DNA of 64,000 nt from Acanthochlamys bracteata (Eukaryota; Streptophyta; Magnoliopsida; Pandanales; Velloziaceae): NCBI GenBank assembly GCA_019914995.1, contig CM034136.1:6649270-6713269 (forward strand), written 5' to 3'. Shown piece after piece: positions 54,871 to 64,000 of the stretch. Under the pieces are notes generated by a model that saw only the letters and a program-made list of their open reading frames with translations, had not been told where the DNA came from and did no database searches. Positions within the stretch are counted from its first letter, which is position 1; the number at the start of each line of letters is the position of its first letter. The position numbers and the translations under genes were made by a program.

Positions 54871-57485
54871 ATAAAAATAATGATAATACTAATTCTGGAA
54901 TCAAATTTTCGTTTATTTTAGATTTTTTATAACGTGGTAATTGATTATGCTAGCTTTAATATTATAGCACTTCTTCATAGTTACAAAAAGCTTTTGGTGT
55001 AATTTAGAGATCGGCATATTAAAAAATAAAAAATATGGATAATGCAAGAAATTAACTGTGAAATATATGCGATGGTGGTGCGATCTTGCTCAATAGTTTT
55101 GCATCTATCCAATTACAAGTAGAGCAGATGACGAAACCAACAATGACGTAAGCAATGATGTCAAATATTGCACCGGGTACACGTGGATGGTTAGATTTTT
55201 GATCATTTGATATTTCAATAGTTGTATAGTTTGTATATTTTTTTAAAATTAAATTAAATTAAATTATATAATAATTGTTGAAAAATGAAATAATTTATTT
55301 GAAATGAGAAAATATCTATGCGAGCGTTGGCCAAATGCACTGTCAACTTTCCGTGTGATGGTAGCAAAATCAACAAAAAATAATCCTATTAGATTCAATT
55401 ATTCAAATTAGCATCAATCTTTGATGGCAATCACAAATTTTCTTTTCAACCGCTGCAGTTTTTGTAACTCAGATGCGAATAACTTTGGTGTGTTTATCTT
55501 AAAATAAACTAATTTTTTAAAAAAGAATTTAAAAAATTAAATTTAAAATTAAAATTGATATTTATATTAACTTTATACTATAATAAGTCTTAAAATTGAA
55601 TTTTAACTAAAAATTTGATAAAAATATTTATTTTAAATTATTTATTTGTTTTATATTAAAAATAAGTTTAAAAAAGTGAAATATAGATGATAAACAAATG
55701 CGCTCTTTTATGTAAGATATATATACAGTAGAGCATAGTATATAAAAATAAATTTTTAAAGAATTATTAAAAGGTAAATTTAATTTTTTTTAAATAAAAA
55801 ATACAGATATAAAAATTTTATAATATATAATTATATATTTAAATTTAATAATATTCAAAAATTATAAAATTATTTAAAATATAAAATAATTATTTTAAAA
55901 GCTCCGTCAAATATTTCTTATGTATAAAGTTGAAGAAGTACTTGAGCTTATTAAATATTAGTGTTTAGATGTACAGCTTTTATAAGTCCTAATAAATTGT
56001 TTATTTTTAAATAAGACTTAGTTTATTTATCCTGGTTTTATATCAATGACAAATTTGTTTTAAGAAATTTTACTAATTACAAAAATGTCTTGATCGTAAA
56101 ATATATTTATAAACTATATACTAATGTCAAAGTATTGATTTTTATTAATCAGAAACTAAATATGTTTAAAAAGTGTTATAAAAAAATTACAATATATAAA
56201 AACGTTCCACAAATTTAATATATATTATTCATTGTGTATTAAAGTATTTTAATCATTTCTATTTCTTGTTTAGCTTATGAAAAATTTCATCCAAACGTAT
56301 TCTCTGTTTAGCTTTTTATTCAAATACAACTATAAAATAAGCTCTCTATTTCAAAAATAAATTTAAATTTTCAATATTAAAAATAAGTTATTTATTTCAG
56401 TGTTAAATGTGAAACTTCACTTTATTCCATCGATTTAACGTTTCAAAAAAATTAATATATTTCAGTTATTCATTGAACTAAAAATTTTATTTTATCTAAT
56501 TTTAAAAACTTATAATTTAATTTTTAAAACTCTACCTCTTATATGTAGTTTTCTTTTAAATAAAATTAAATACGAAAACTAAAATTATTTTAACTTATGT
56601 TTTAAAATTTTTTCTACAAAACTAACTTCTGTAAAGTTCATATCTTGGCATTTAAAATACTAATAAAGTTCTCTCTCAAGTTCTTTCTTGCCTCGACTTA
56701 TTATTTTTATTATTATCGTTATTTTTTTCATTCGTTAGAGCCTGCTGTTAGAGTTTTGTTGTTAGTGGAATGCTTTCAATGAAATTTGTTGCCTTCAGGG
56801 TTTGAAATATTTTATTAATATTTTTAAATAAATTTTTAATATTTTATAAATTTTATTTAAAATTTTAAAAATATAAAAATTTACGTTATAAAATAAAAAA
56901 ATAAAATTTTATTTTGAAAATAGAACAAAAATTTTATAAGCACTCTCAGTACAGCTTCTACATCTCTATTTCAAAAGTCAAGATTAGCTTTTTCATGGGT
57001 GAGCCTAATAGATTAGAGCCTTTCTCCATTCTGGAGTAAAGGCCCATGAGAAGTCCTTGCGTCCCAGTCAATGGTACTAGAAGTTGCAGTTTCACAGCTT
57101 CTCAGGAATAAGCCATAATTAAGCTGTAAAGAGATTTCAGATTTGAAAACGAATGTTTTGGTTAAGCCAAAAGCTCTGTGTGTTCAATTCTGTTTGTCTC
57201 CGTTGTTGCTTATACAGCTTGCAGTAGGATACACGATCAATGATTTTTTCATATTGAAACCCAAGATTTTGGTTTTCAAGAAGAATCAAATGGAAAAGAT
57301 AAAACCGATGAAACTTGAATTTTCATAACAAAATCTTATCCGCTGTATTTACACTTGTATGTATATGCACATGGAGATTCAAGCCAAAAAACATAAAGCA
57401 AGATAACGTAATCAGCTCAACTTAATATACAAAGCTTGAAAAAAAAAAAGTTTCAACTTCGCCAAATCTTCTGAAAATTTTTCAA
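54871..57485. other. Intergenic between the two small genes
   Basis: This stretch is mostly AT-rich, with a repeat-like block at 55487-55702 whose ends (GGTGTGTTTATC and GATAAACAAATGCGC) are imperfect inverted repeats, and further AT-rich blocks near 55740-55910, 56290-56620 and 56800-56950. 57000-57485 is unique and probably includes the 3' flank of the 57.5-kb gene. No other gene is supported. Confidence 0.45.
55487..55702. repeat. MITE-like element, GTGTTTATC ends
   Basis: The left end GGTGTGTTTATCTT and right end GATAAACAAATGCGC form an imperfect inverted repeat around AT-rich DNA. The termini resemble those of the element at 5269-5522. Confidence 0.45.
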
Positions 57486-57683
57486 TCAATCTTGCTTATC
57501 AGATCCTGCATCAGAGGTGTACCCACTAAACATTGGCGTCACCGGAGAAGAAGGCCTCTGCGGTGATTTCCTGCCTTTCTTGGTTTCTATTGGTTGAACA
57601 ATTGCGCGAACTAAACTCCCGAAAATCTTTGCTTTTATCTGCCCTCTTCTAGGCAATGGTCTTCCTTTCTTCTCAATCTCCAT
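57486..57683 (-). CDS. Small basic protein with PRRG motif (65 aa), copy A
   Basis: Intronless 66-codon frame starting at the ATG 57681-57683 (MEIEKKGRPLPRRGQIKAKI). The first half is strongly basic, with an amphipathic-looking IKAKIFGSLVRAIVQP segment. The second half is Lys/Ser/Pro-rich and ends TPMFSGYTSDAGSDKQD. No signal peptide or transmembrane segment is visible. A consensus TATA box (TATAAATA, minus strand, 57757-57764) lies about 75 bp upstream. The core PRRG.IK.KIF is shared with the gene 2.7 kb downstream on the same strand. It looks like a genuine small plant gene of unknown function, possibly responsive given the compact intronless TATA structure (inference). Confidence 0.65.
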   Translation of the reverse strand: MEIEKKGRPLPRRGQIKAKIFGSLVRAIVQPIETKKGRKSPQRPSSPVTPMFSGYTSDAGSDKQD

Positions 57684-57756
57684 GCTTAAGAACCTCAAGA
57701 GCTTTTAGTTTATAAGTTGTTGAAGAATGAATGGTTTGAGAGTCAAGTGAACTCTG

Positions 57757-57764
57757 TATTTATA
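57757..57764 (-). promoter_or_regulatory. TATA box of the 57.5-kb small gene
   Basis: TATAAATA on the minus strand is followed about 75 bp later by the start codon. Confidence 0.6.
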
Positions 57765-59099
57765 ACTATAGTTTGAAACCTGAAACTTTCCACATCCTTG
57801 GGACGCAAGGATGGAAGTCTTGGTGGAATTCATCGAACTAATAATAAAAAACAACTTAGTGACATCATAGATTATGTCAATAAGAGGGACTAAAGATTTC
57901 GATTAAGTTTTATTTTAAAATATTTTGACTAGCTCATGTAAGCTAATGTCGTGGGGAAGAATGAGTTGTCAGTCAAGTAATGGTCTGTTTATGCTCTCAA
58001 TAGAACTTTCAGAGTTTCAGATGAACTTGTTTTGCTGCAGGTCTAATTGCTTCATAACATCTGGAGTTGAAACCTTGTCTGATATCTAAAAGACTGAAAG
58101 AAAACTGATCATACCTTGCTGAGCAAACGAGGAAACAAGTTTTCGTCGTCAAAATTTGTAGGCGTGATTGCTGAACAATTTCAGCATATGCAGAATGTGT
58201 TCATTATGGTTATTTTTGGTTTTTTGTAGGAAGAGTATGAAATAAAGTTGCCTTGGTATGCAGTTTATGATATATGATCATGTGGTCATTTGCTTTTCTT
58301 AACGGCTCCTATGTTACTCCGACATACAATGAACTATATAGAATATGAGTTTTCCATTTGAACTTGAGATATTACTATAGGCCAGGTTTACCTGAACCAG
58401 AGAGGCAAATTTCTAGCACTTTCTCTTTTGTAATTGGCTCAGACATTTATCTGTTGGTCAGTTAGCTGTTCCAGATTGTTAGGCAGGCAAAAAAGCAATT
58501 GCCTGCAGGCGAAGTTCTAGAGACACATAAGAAAGTTTAACAGGTCAAATAACATCACCAACGTGGTAATCATAAGGCTCGCTGCTTAAAATCTCTACTT
58601 CAGAAAGTTGAATAGCATTTAAAGTGAACATCACGCCTTCAATTTTTGCTGAAGGAAATAACCGTTTTACTGGAAGTATTTCAAACACTAAAAACTTAAT
58701 TTTTTTTATATCAGATTTAAAATTTCAAATAGTTCATGTATTTTATTTCCATAAAAAATTAAAATTTTATTTTCACATGCAAATTTTCAATTTTATTTTT
58801 TATTTGTACATATTCTAATACAATTTTATATTTTAATTTTTAACTTATTTTTAAAAACTATTAAACCGTTCAATTTATTTTTCGAAAAATTTTATTTTGT
58901 ACTCTTTGCTTTCACGTATTTAAAACACGTACTAAGTATTACTAGATCCAGAACCCTCAAACACAAACAGATATGTAATGGTTACCGTATATTTGACTTC
59001 TATGACGCTCAAAGGATGCTTAGATTACAGGGAAAATAACAGAAGGGTAATTTCAACAACATGTAGTCGAAGATCGCTGCAATATTTTCTCTTTTGAAG
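57765..59099. other. Intergenic with one AT-rich repeat
   Basis: 57765-58660 is unique non-coding DNA upstream of the small gene. 58674-58930 is a GTGTTTCAAAT-family repeat. 58940-59099 likely holds the 3' UTR of the next minus-strand gene. Confidence 0.5.
58674..58930 (-). repeat. AT-rich repeat, GTGTTTCAAAT family, copy 3
   Basis: The left end is GAAGTATTTCAAACAC; the right end, reversed, reads GTACGTGTTTTAAATACGTG. The reversed interior has AAAATAAAATTTTTCGAAAA, as in the other copies. Confidence 0.5.
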
Positions 59100-60379
59100 T
59101 TACTTGAGCGGGAACAAGAGCGTGTAAATAAGAAGCAAGGCAAAAATAGCTGCTGCTCCTGCTATTGTGAAGCTCGAACTTGTCCATGGATTGAGATTAG
59201 ACCGCTCCGTTCTCTTGATTGGATCAACTTCTTCTGCTAATGGGTACTCAGATCGTCTTGGGTTCCAGCTCACGTATTTTTCCGTGTCTGGTTTGAATTG
59301 TTGAAGGAGGGATTTCTTTCCTCTGTTCTTGAAGCTGGACCAAGCCTTGTCCCAGTCCATAGACATATTTTCTCCTGGAAGCAAATATGAAGAGAAATTC
59401 ATGTGATTCTTGAACTCCATGGGTGATGATAATGCCAAAAACTTTCAGTGCTTAGTAAGTAATAAACCCAGACACTAGTATGAGAAGAAAATGCAAACCT
59501 AACCTTTGCATCCATTACACAGGCAAGGTAGTAAAGCCTAACGAAAAGCGGCAAAAATAACAATTTTCTATTATCAAAAATACAAAAAAGAAACATTTAC
59601 TAAAAATACAATCCAAATCTATACAAAGTCCCCGAACTAGAAAATGTGATAGCAGATTACTCAGAAAGGATTTCTAGCAATATACCAAAAACCCAGATTT
59701 ATGAACTATAATGAAGAACAGATTGGCTACCTATAAACGAATAAGCAGCTAGGCATACTTATAATCTAAATGGCCAAGAAAGAAATTCATCACTTAATTT
59801 AACACGAGTACTAAATCTTTTGAAACTAATATAATCGCGCCCATTGTCTGGTCAGGGAATGTGCTCAAGCTTTCTTCTCTCTTTTTATATTTTCTGAAAT
59901 TGGCTTCTCTTTCGAATCCATGCCTATGGACATCTGCAACTCAACGAGCTTACGTAATCACACTTTGAAGTTCTACTAACAGCTTTTTCTCAATACCCAG
60001 TTCAACTAACGACTTAAACTTTTAGCCAAAATAGCTCAATCAATTCTGCTCTTCTGATTTTCTTTAAATAATTATCTTTTTAGATTAAACTTTCTACGGA
60101 AGTTTGCAATTTTGAATCTTATTAATCTCTGTACTCAAGAGTATTTTAACAAAAATCGATCAAACAAGTTGGAAATTAAGATTATTTTTGCTAATCCTAA
60201 CCTGAAGGAAGAATAGAAACATGCTTGATTTCTCTCTCTCTCTCAACACAAAAAAGAGGAAACGAATTATTACCTCGGTTGTTCTTGCCATTGCCTGAAC
60301 CATCTCGTGAGCACCGTGGTCTAACAGGAATTCTCGCTACAGCAGTAGTCACTGCTGCCGCTGCTCCAACGCCTCCCAT
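59100..60379 (-). CDS. Putative organelle-targeted single-pass membrane protein (126 aa), unknown function
   Basis: Two exons: 60274-60379 and 59100-59374, joined by an 899-bp phase-1 GT-AG intron. The N-terminus (MGGVGAAAAVTTAVARIPVR) is Ala/Val/Arg-rich without acidic residues, like a plastid transit peptide. The mature part begins near MDWDKAWSSFKNRGKKSLLQ, contains the striking YVSWNPRRSEYPLAEEVDPI and KRTERSNLNPWTS segments, and ends with one hydrophobic helix (FTIAGAAAIFALLLIYTLLF) and PLK. This fits a small thylakoid- or envelope-anchored protein with a tail anchor. The WNPRRSEYPL block looks conserved, and I believe similar uncharacterised plant proteins exist. An alternative start inside exon 2 (MSMDW) would remove the transit peptide. 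Confidence 0.75.
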
Positions 60380-61766
60380 CTAATTATCAACAACTGCAAT
60401 AACTAACAGATTCAGAAGAAGAACTAAACAAGAATGGTTGTTGCTTGTTTGATTTACTTAAAATTAGAATGGAAGAATCGAGCTTTAATTCCCGATCGAG
60501 AGGTTCATAAGTGATCACGAGTCGCTCTCGAATATGTTGTCCTCTTTGTTGAATTGTTGCTTTGCTGGCTCTTCGATTGATGAACGATTAATCCACCTGC
60601 CACAAACAAACGCATAAGCTGAAGCTGGAAGCTAGAACTAGAAGCAGAAGCTCATCTGATTTTGAATTTCTGTTAGCACATTGGTTTTTCTTCTGGAAAG
60701 AAAAAAAAAAGTAATTTTATTGTTAGGGCGTGTTTCAAATCGGTGAAATTTCAGTTTCTTCCGTCAAAATTAAAATTCCACCAATTTTTTATATTTTAAT
60801 TATAAATAAAATTAAAAAATTGAATTCTCAGTTCTATACAAATAAAATTTAAATTTCACTAATATATATTTTTAATTTTCTTTCAACTCACTCTAAGAAT
60901 TAATTAAAATATAAAAATTAAACTCCACTTTTAACTTATTTTTTAAAAAATTTTATTTTTTATTTTCACTTTCACGAAATTCAGTTACGAATATTTAAAA
61001 CATATCCTTAAAGAAATTTTGAGCTAGATGTGTGTTTGAATTAGCTTATCAATACAATAATTTTTAAATTTATATTTTTTAATATATATTTTATAAATAT
61101 ATAAAAAAATTATTTAGAAATTTAAAAATTATAAAAAAATTTTATATAGTGAAAATTTTTATTATATATTTTTATTAGTTTTTAGAGATAAAAAATAAAA
61201 TTTATTTTTCAAAAAAATAAAAATATTTTTTATTTAAAAAAAATTATTTCAAAATTATTTTCAAACGCTTTTTATTTGACAAGTTGGTCACCATTTGGCG
61301 TTATGATGAGAAAGTATTAAGGTTATTTAGAGCTGTTTTATATTTTATATACTACTGTATAATGTTGGTATGTGAGATATGGAGAAGACTTTTAATGTTC
61401 TATTTTAATAACATTACAATTATTTGTAACAAGGTATTTCATCATAAAATATTAAAAAACTCTAATATTTCCAACTTTAATTTAAATATATATAGATTAT
61501 TTAAGACTAAACATGTGATTTCGTATTTAATTAAAATAAATGCTTAATACATGGAACCAAAAAAATATATATCATTATTTATGTTAGTAACTTAGTATTA
61601 AATAATAGTAATTTTTTAGAAAAATACACTAAAATTTTTTAATTATATAGAATCAAAACATATAAATATATTTCATGATGAAACAGAGAGCGAGTTAGAA
61701 ACAGAGAGGAAACTAATTAAATGTTTTGATAATTATTGACAAATTTTTTTAACTTATAAAAAACAG
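60380..61766. other. Intergenic, AT-rich repeats
   Basis: 60380-60720 is the upstream region of the membrane-protein gene. 60726-61008 is a GTGTTTCAAAT-family repeat and about 61025-61275 another AT-rich repeat block. 61280-61766 is AT-rich and unique. I searched the plus strand here for a first exon for the TON1-like exon and found none. Confidence 0.5.
60726..61008. repeat. AT-rich repeat, GTGTTTCAAAT family, copy 4
   Basis: The left end is GGGCGTGTTTCAAATCGGTG; the right end, reversed, reads GGATATGTTTTAAATATTCG, then TAACTGAATTTCGTGAAA and TTTTTTAAAAAATAAGTTAA. The reversed order closely parallels copy 1 at 5934. Confidence 0.55.
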
Positions 61767-61836
61767 GGAGATGATGGATTTGAAGTCGTTAGTGACACGC
61801 ACGCTAGAGAAGAAAGGAGTTCTAGCCAAGGTCAGG
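61767..61836 (+). pseudogene. TON1-like: Isolated TONNEAU1-like exon
   Basis: After the acceptor AAAACAG an open 70-nt exon encodes EMMDLKSLVTRTLEKKGVLA then KVR, and stops at a strong donor (AGG|GTAAGT). This is nearly identical to the N-terminal region of TON1a/TON1b, which continues after a short first exon (MDDYTR). TON1 is a centrosomal FOP-related protein needed for cortical microtubule organisation and the preprophase band. Neither the first exon nor any downstream TON1 exon is recognisable in the 1.4 kb before it or the 2.1 kb after it. Either the gene has long introns and continues beyond the window, with a distant first exon, or this is a gene fragment. The exon itself has no stop and intact splice sites. 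Confidence 0.6.
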
Positions 61837-64000
61837 GTAAGTTTTGATTTTATATCTCATTCCTCTCAAAATTTTGAATTTTATAGAAATTTCTTGACAT
61901 TTAACTTGAAATTTGAGCTTGAATTAGGTTAAGCATTACCTTGATTCTAGGGTTTAAGGAAATAGATGCGAGATTCAGCTTGATTTCAGTATAAATTGCG
62001 TCTGTTTGGTTAATACAAAGAGGTTCTTATGTGAATATGGCAGTGCTAAACAACTGCATGCATCTTCCTCAGGTTATCTCTAACCCTTAGGCTTCTCATA
62101 TAGCAATATGTTAGTCCATCACCTTATCGAAGAGATAATAGGAGGCAATCAAAATTGGGTTTTGTTTATTAGTTTACATAAGACAATATCATGTCAATCC
62201 ATAATTATAACTCGAAAGGATTTAGCTTTATGTGGATCTTTATTACATTGAAGGAATTGGAGTACCTTTCTCTAGCTTCAGAAATGTGAGGCTATTTTCT
62301 TCTACAGATTGTTGTAGGATAAAAGAATTTCATTGTTTCCTTGACGTTGTTGCAATTGTACACATGTGCATGTGTGATTTGATACATTTTCTTTCCTTCT
62401 CTTCCGGTGCCATGAATATAAGAAGCTTTTATTTTATACTGGAAGTGCTCTGCTTTGGAGTAGTCCTACTACAAGTCTGGACTTGCCATGAGAAATACGA
62501 GCAAAATAATTTCAAGTCTCAGTTGTGCTGCTGCTGCTTTATACACACAGCTAGCTGAAGAAAGCAAACTTGTACGAGCGCAGAAAAAAACAAAAAAGTT
62601 GCACCGCAAAAGTATAACAGAGTTGGAAGATGAAGAAAAATCTGGTTAGCAAAGTTGCTCGTTCTCTCAAGGTTATACCTCACACACTTTATACACGAGT
62701 TCAGTTTCACAGCCATGCATATAAAGAAACAGTACGCTTGTTTACCAATCCACTATTTTTTTTTAAAGTTTATTTTTAATAAAAATAATAAAAATTTTAA
62801 ATAATTTTTTTATCAAAATTTTTTTAAGTTTAATCTAAAATTTTATTTTTAATACTAAAAAAAATATTAAAACTTTTTATAAAATTTTATCTTTTAAATT
62901 AATTTTTTTAAAAATAAATTATTTCGAAGTAAATGTATCCCTGCGAAGCAACAACTTTCGTCCACAGATTCATGTACGAGGCAGATGTTGAACTAGATTC
63001 AAAGCTATAAAGTGGCCGTTTGGTATTATGTTTAGAAAATAATTTTTTTAATTTATATTTTCAAATAATTTTAATAATTTTTGTAAAATTTATTTGAAAA
63101 TTTATAAAATATAAAAAATTTAGTAAAATAAAAAATTATTATTATTATTTTAAATAATAAAATAAAATTATTTTTCAAAATAATAAAAACATTTTTTTAA
63201 TTTTTCTTAAAAATATTTTTAAAAAATACCGCCAAATTTTGCAAAGTCAATCAAACCCACGTACAGTAAAACAACTGCAGTGCAGGATCGTTGTGGTGTC
63301 GCCACAATTGGTACCGTATCCTATATATGCAGAGGACCTTTGGTAAGTATTTACTTATCTTAAATAAATATGTTATATATTTAGTTAGTTTTATATTACT
63401 TTATAAATTTAATAATTTAAAATATAAATTATGTCATAAACTATATATATATATATATATATAATATCAATTATTTTAATACGAAATTATACTTATTTTA
63501 AATTTAAAAAAAAATATTCTCATAAATTTTAGCTGCATGCTTACTGCTTCAACTGCAAAGATACACGGTATCGATTCGAAGACCTTTAACGGCTGCTGAA
63601 GGAACTCTGGTCGCTCTAGGCAGGTTAAAAAATTGTCTGAAGCTACAGAAATGAGCTAGCAAGCAAAGCAAGCACTCACTTATGAACAAGCGATGGAAGG
63701 AAGGAAATATTTGTAAATAGTTTAAAAAATTTATTTATAAATATTCTTACCATGGATAAAAGTTAATTGAACTTGGTTTTTATAGGTCACGGAATTCGAG
63801 ATTCTTCAATTTTTATTTCGCTTTGATATTACGACAGCAATTTTTATCGTTCGCAACTCTTATTATGATCCTTTTTCTTTTAAACTGCTTCGAGAATGTT
63901 CTTCATTTCACGAAAGCAAATCATCAAATCACTTTCAAATTCAAAGAAACCTGTAAAATTTTTCTTTCGCCAACAAATATCTGCTAATTAAATCAAGGCG
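61837..64000. other. Region after the TON1-like exon
   Basis: This sequence has intron-like, T-rich composition to about 62750, then AT-rich repeat blocks (62750-62930, 63013-63240) and a TA microsatellite at 63442-63462. Frames near 62232-62558 and 62519-62716 look random. If the TON1-like gene is real, this would be its second intron; I see no TON1 sequence in it. Confidence 0.4.

Noticed and set aside
57143-57328. 61-codon frame near the 57.5-kb small gene
   Set aside because: It is on the opposite strand downstream of the small gene, with no promoter signal or recognisable similarity.
61284-61547. 87-codon plus-strand frame before the TON1-like exon
   Set aside because: AT-driven composition (Tyr, Ile, Asn, Phe) without motifs; not a plausible TON1 first exon.

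Overview
This is nuclear DNA from a flowering plant, probably a eudicot. Supporting signs are GT-AG introns in nearly every gene, a miR172-targeted euAP2 gene, a group A MAP kinase, a plastid arogenate dehydratase, Dof and RETARDED ROOT GROWTH homologues, a 3-kb solo LTR, and very AT-rich intergenic DNA full of short inverted-repeat elements. I cannot name the species. All exon models below were spliced by hand, using splice sites, reading phase and family knowledge.

Layout. 0.5-4.6 kb (-): nine-exon gene for a Ser-rich plant protein of unknown function. 7.3-8.7 kb (-): Dof zinc-finger factor; a hairpin with two G-boxes lies about 0.87 kb upstream of its start. 13.0-15.3 kb (-): arogenate/prephenate dehydratase (Phe synthesis), eleven exons. 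18.04-21.0 kb: solo LTR with a perfect 5-bp target duplication. 21.2-21.8 kb (-): a possible transcript without a clear ATG, divergent from the next gene. 22.2-24.1 kb (+): MPK3-type MAP kinase. 25.1-27.8 kb (-): cytosolic ascorbate peroxidase, convergent with the kinase. 31.3-35.4 kb (-): mitochondrial RETARDED ROOT GROWTH-type DUF155/RMND1 protein. 35.4-47 kb: mostly repeats, local duplications and one weak short-gene candidate. 47.4-50.5 kb (+): TOE1/RAP2.7-like AP2 factor with an intact miR172 site. 54.6 and 57.5 kb (-): two small intronless genes sharing a basic PRRG...IK..IF motif. 59.1-60.4 kb (-): two-exon gene for a putative organelle-targeted single-pass membrane protein. 61.8 kb (+): one isolated exon matching TONNEAU1, with no other exon found.

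The genes are ordinary single plant genes and form no operon or cluster. Shared themes are stress and redox signalling (MAPK, APX) and development (AP2, Dof, RRG), but I see no evidence of coordinated function. The gaps contain at least three families of 200-290 bp AT-rich elements whose ends read like GTGTTTCAAAT, GTGCGTTTGG or GGCGTGTTTA. I found no tRNA, rRNA or CRISPR array, and no bacterial or viral cassette. The items most worth checking are the orphan TON1 exon, the small PRRG protein pair, the paired G-box hairpin, the changed Phe-binding motif in the dehydratase, and the AT-rich inverted-repeat families.
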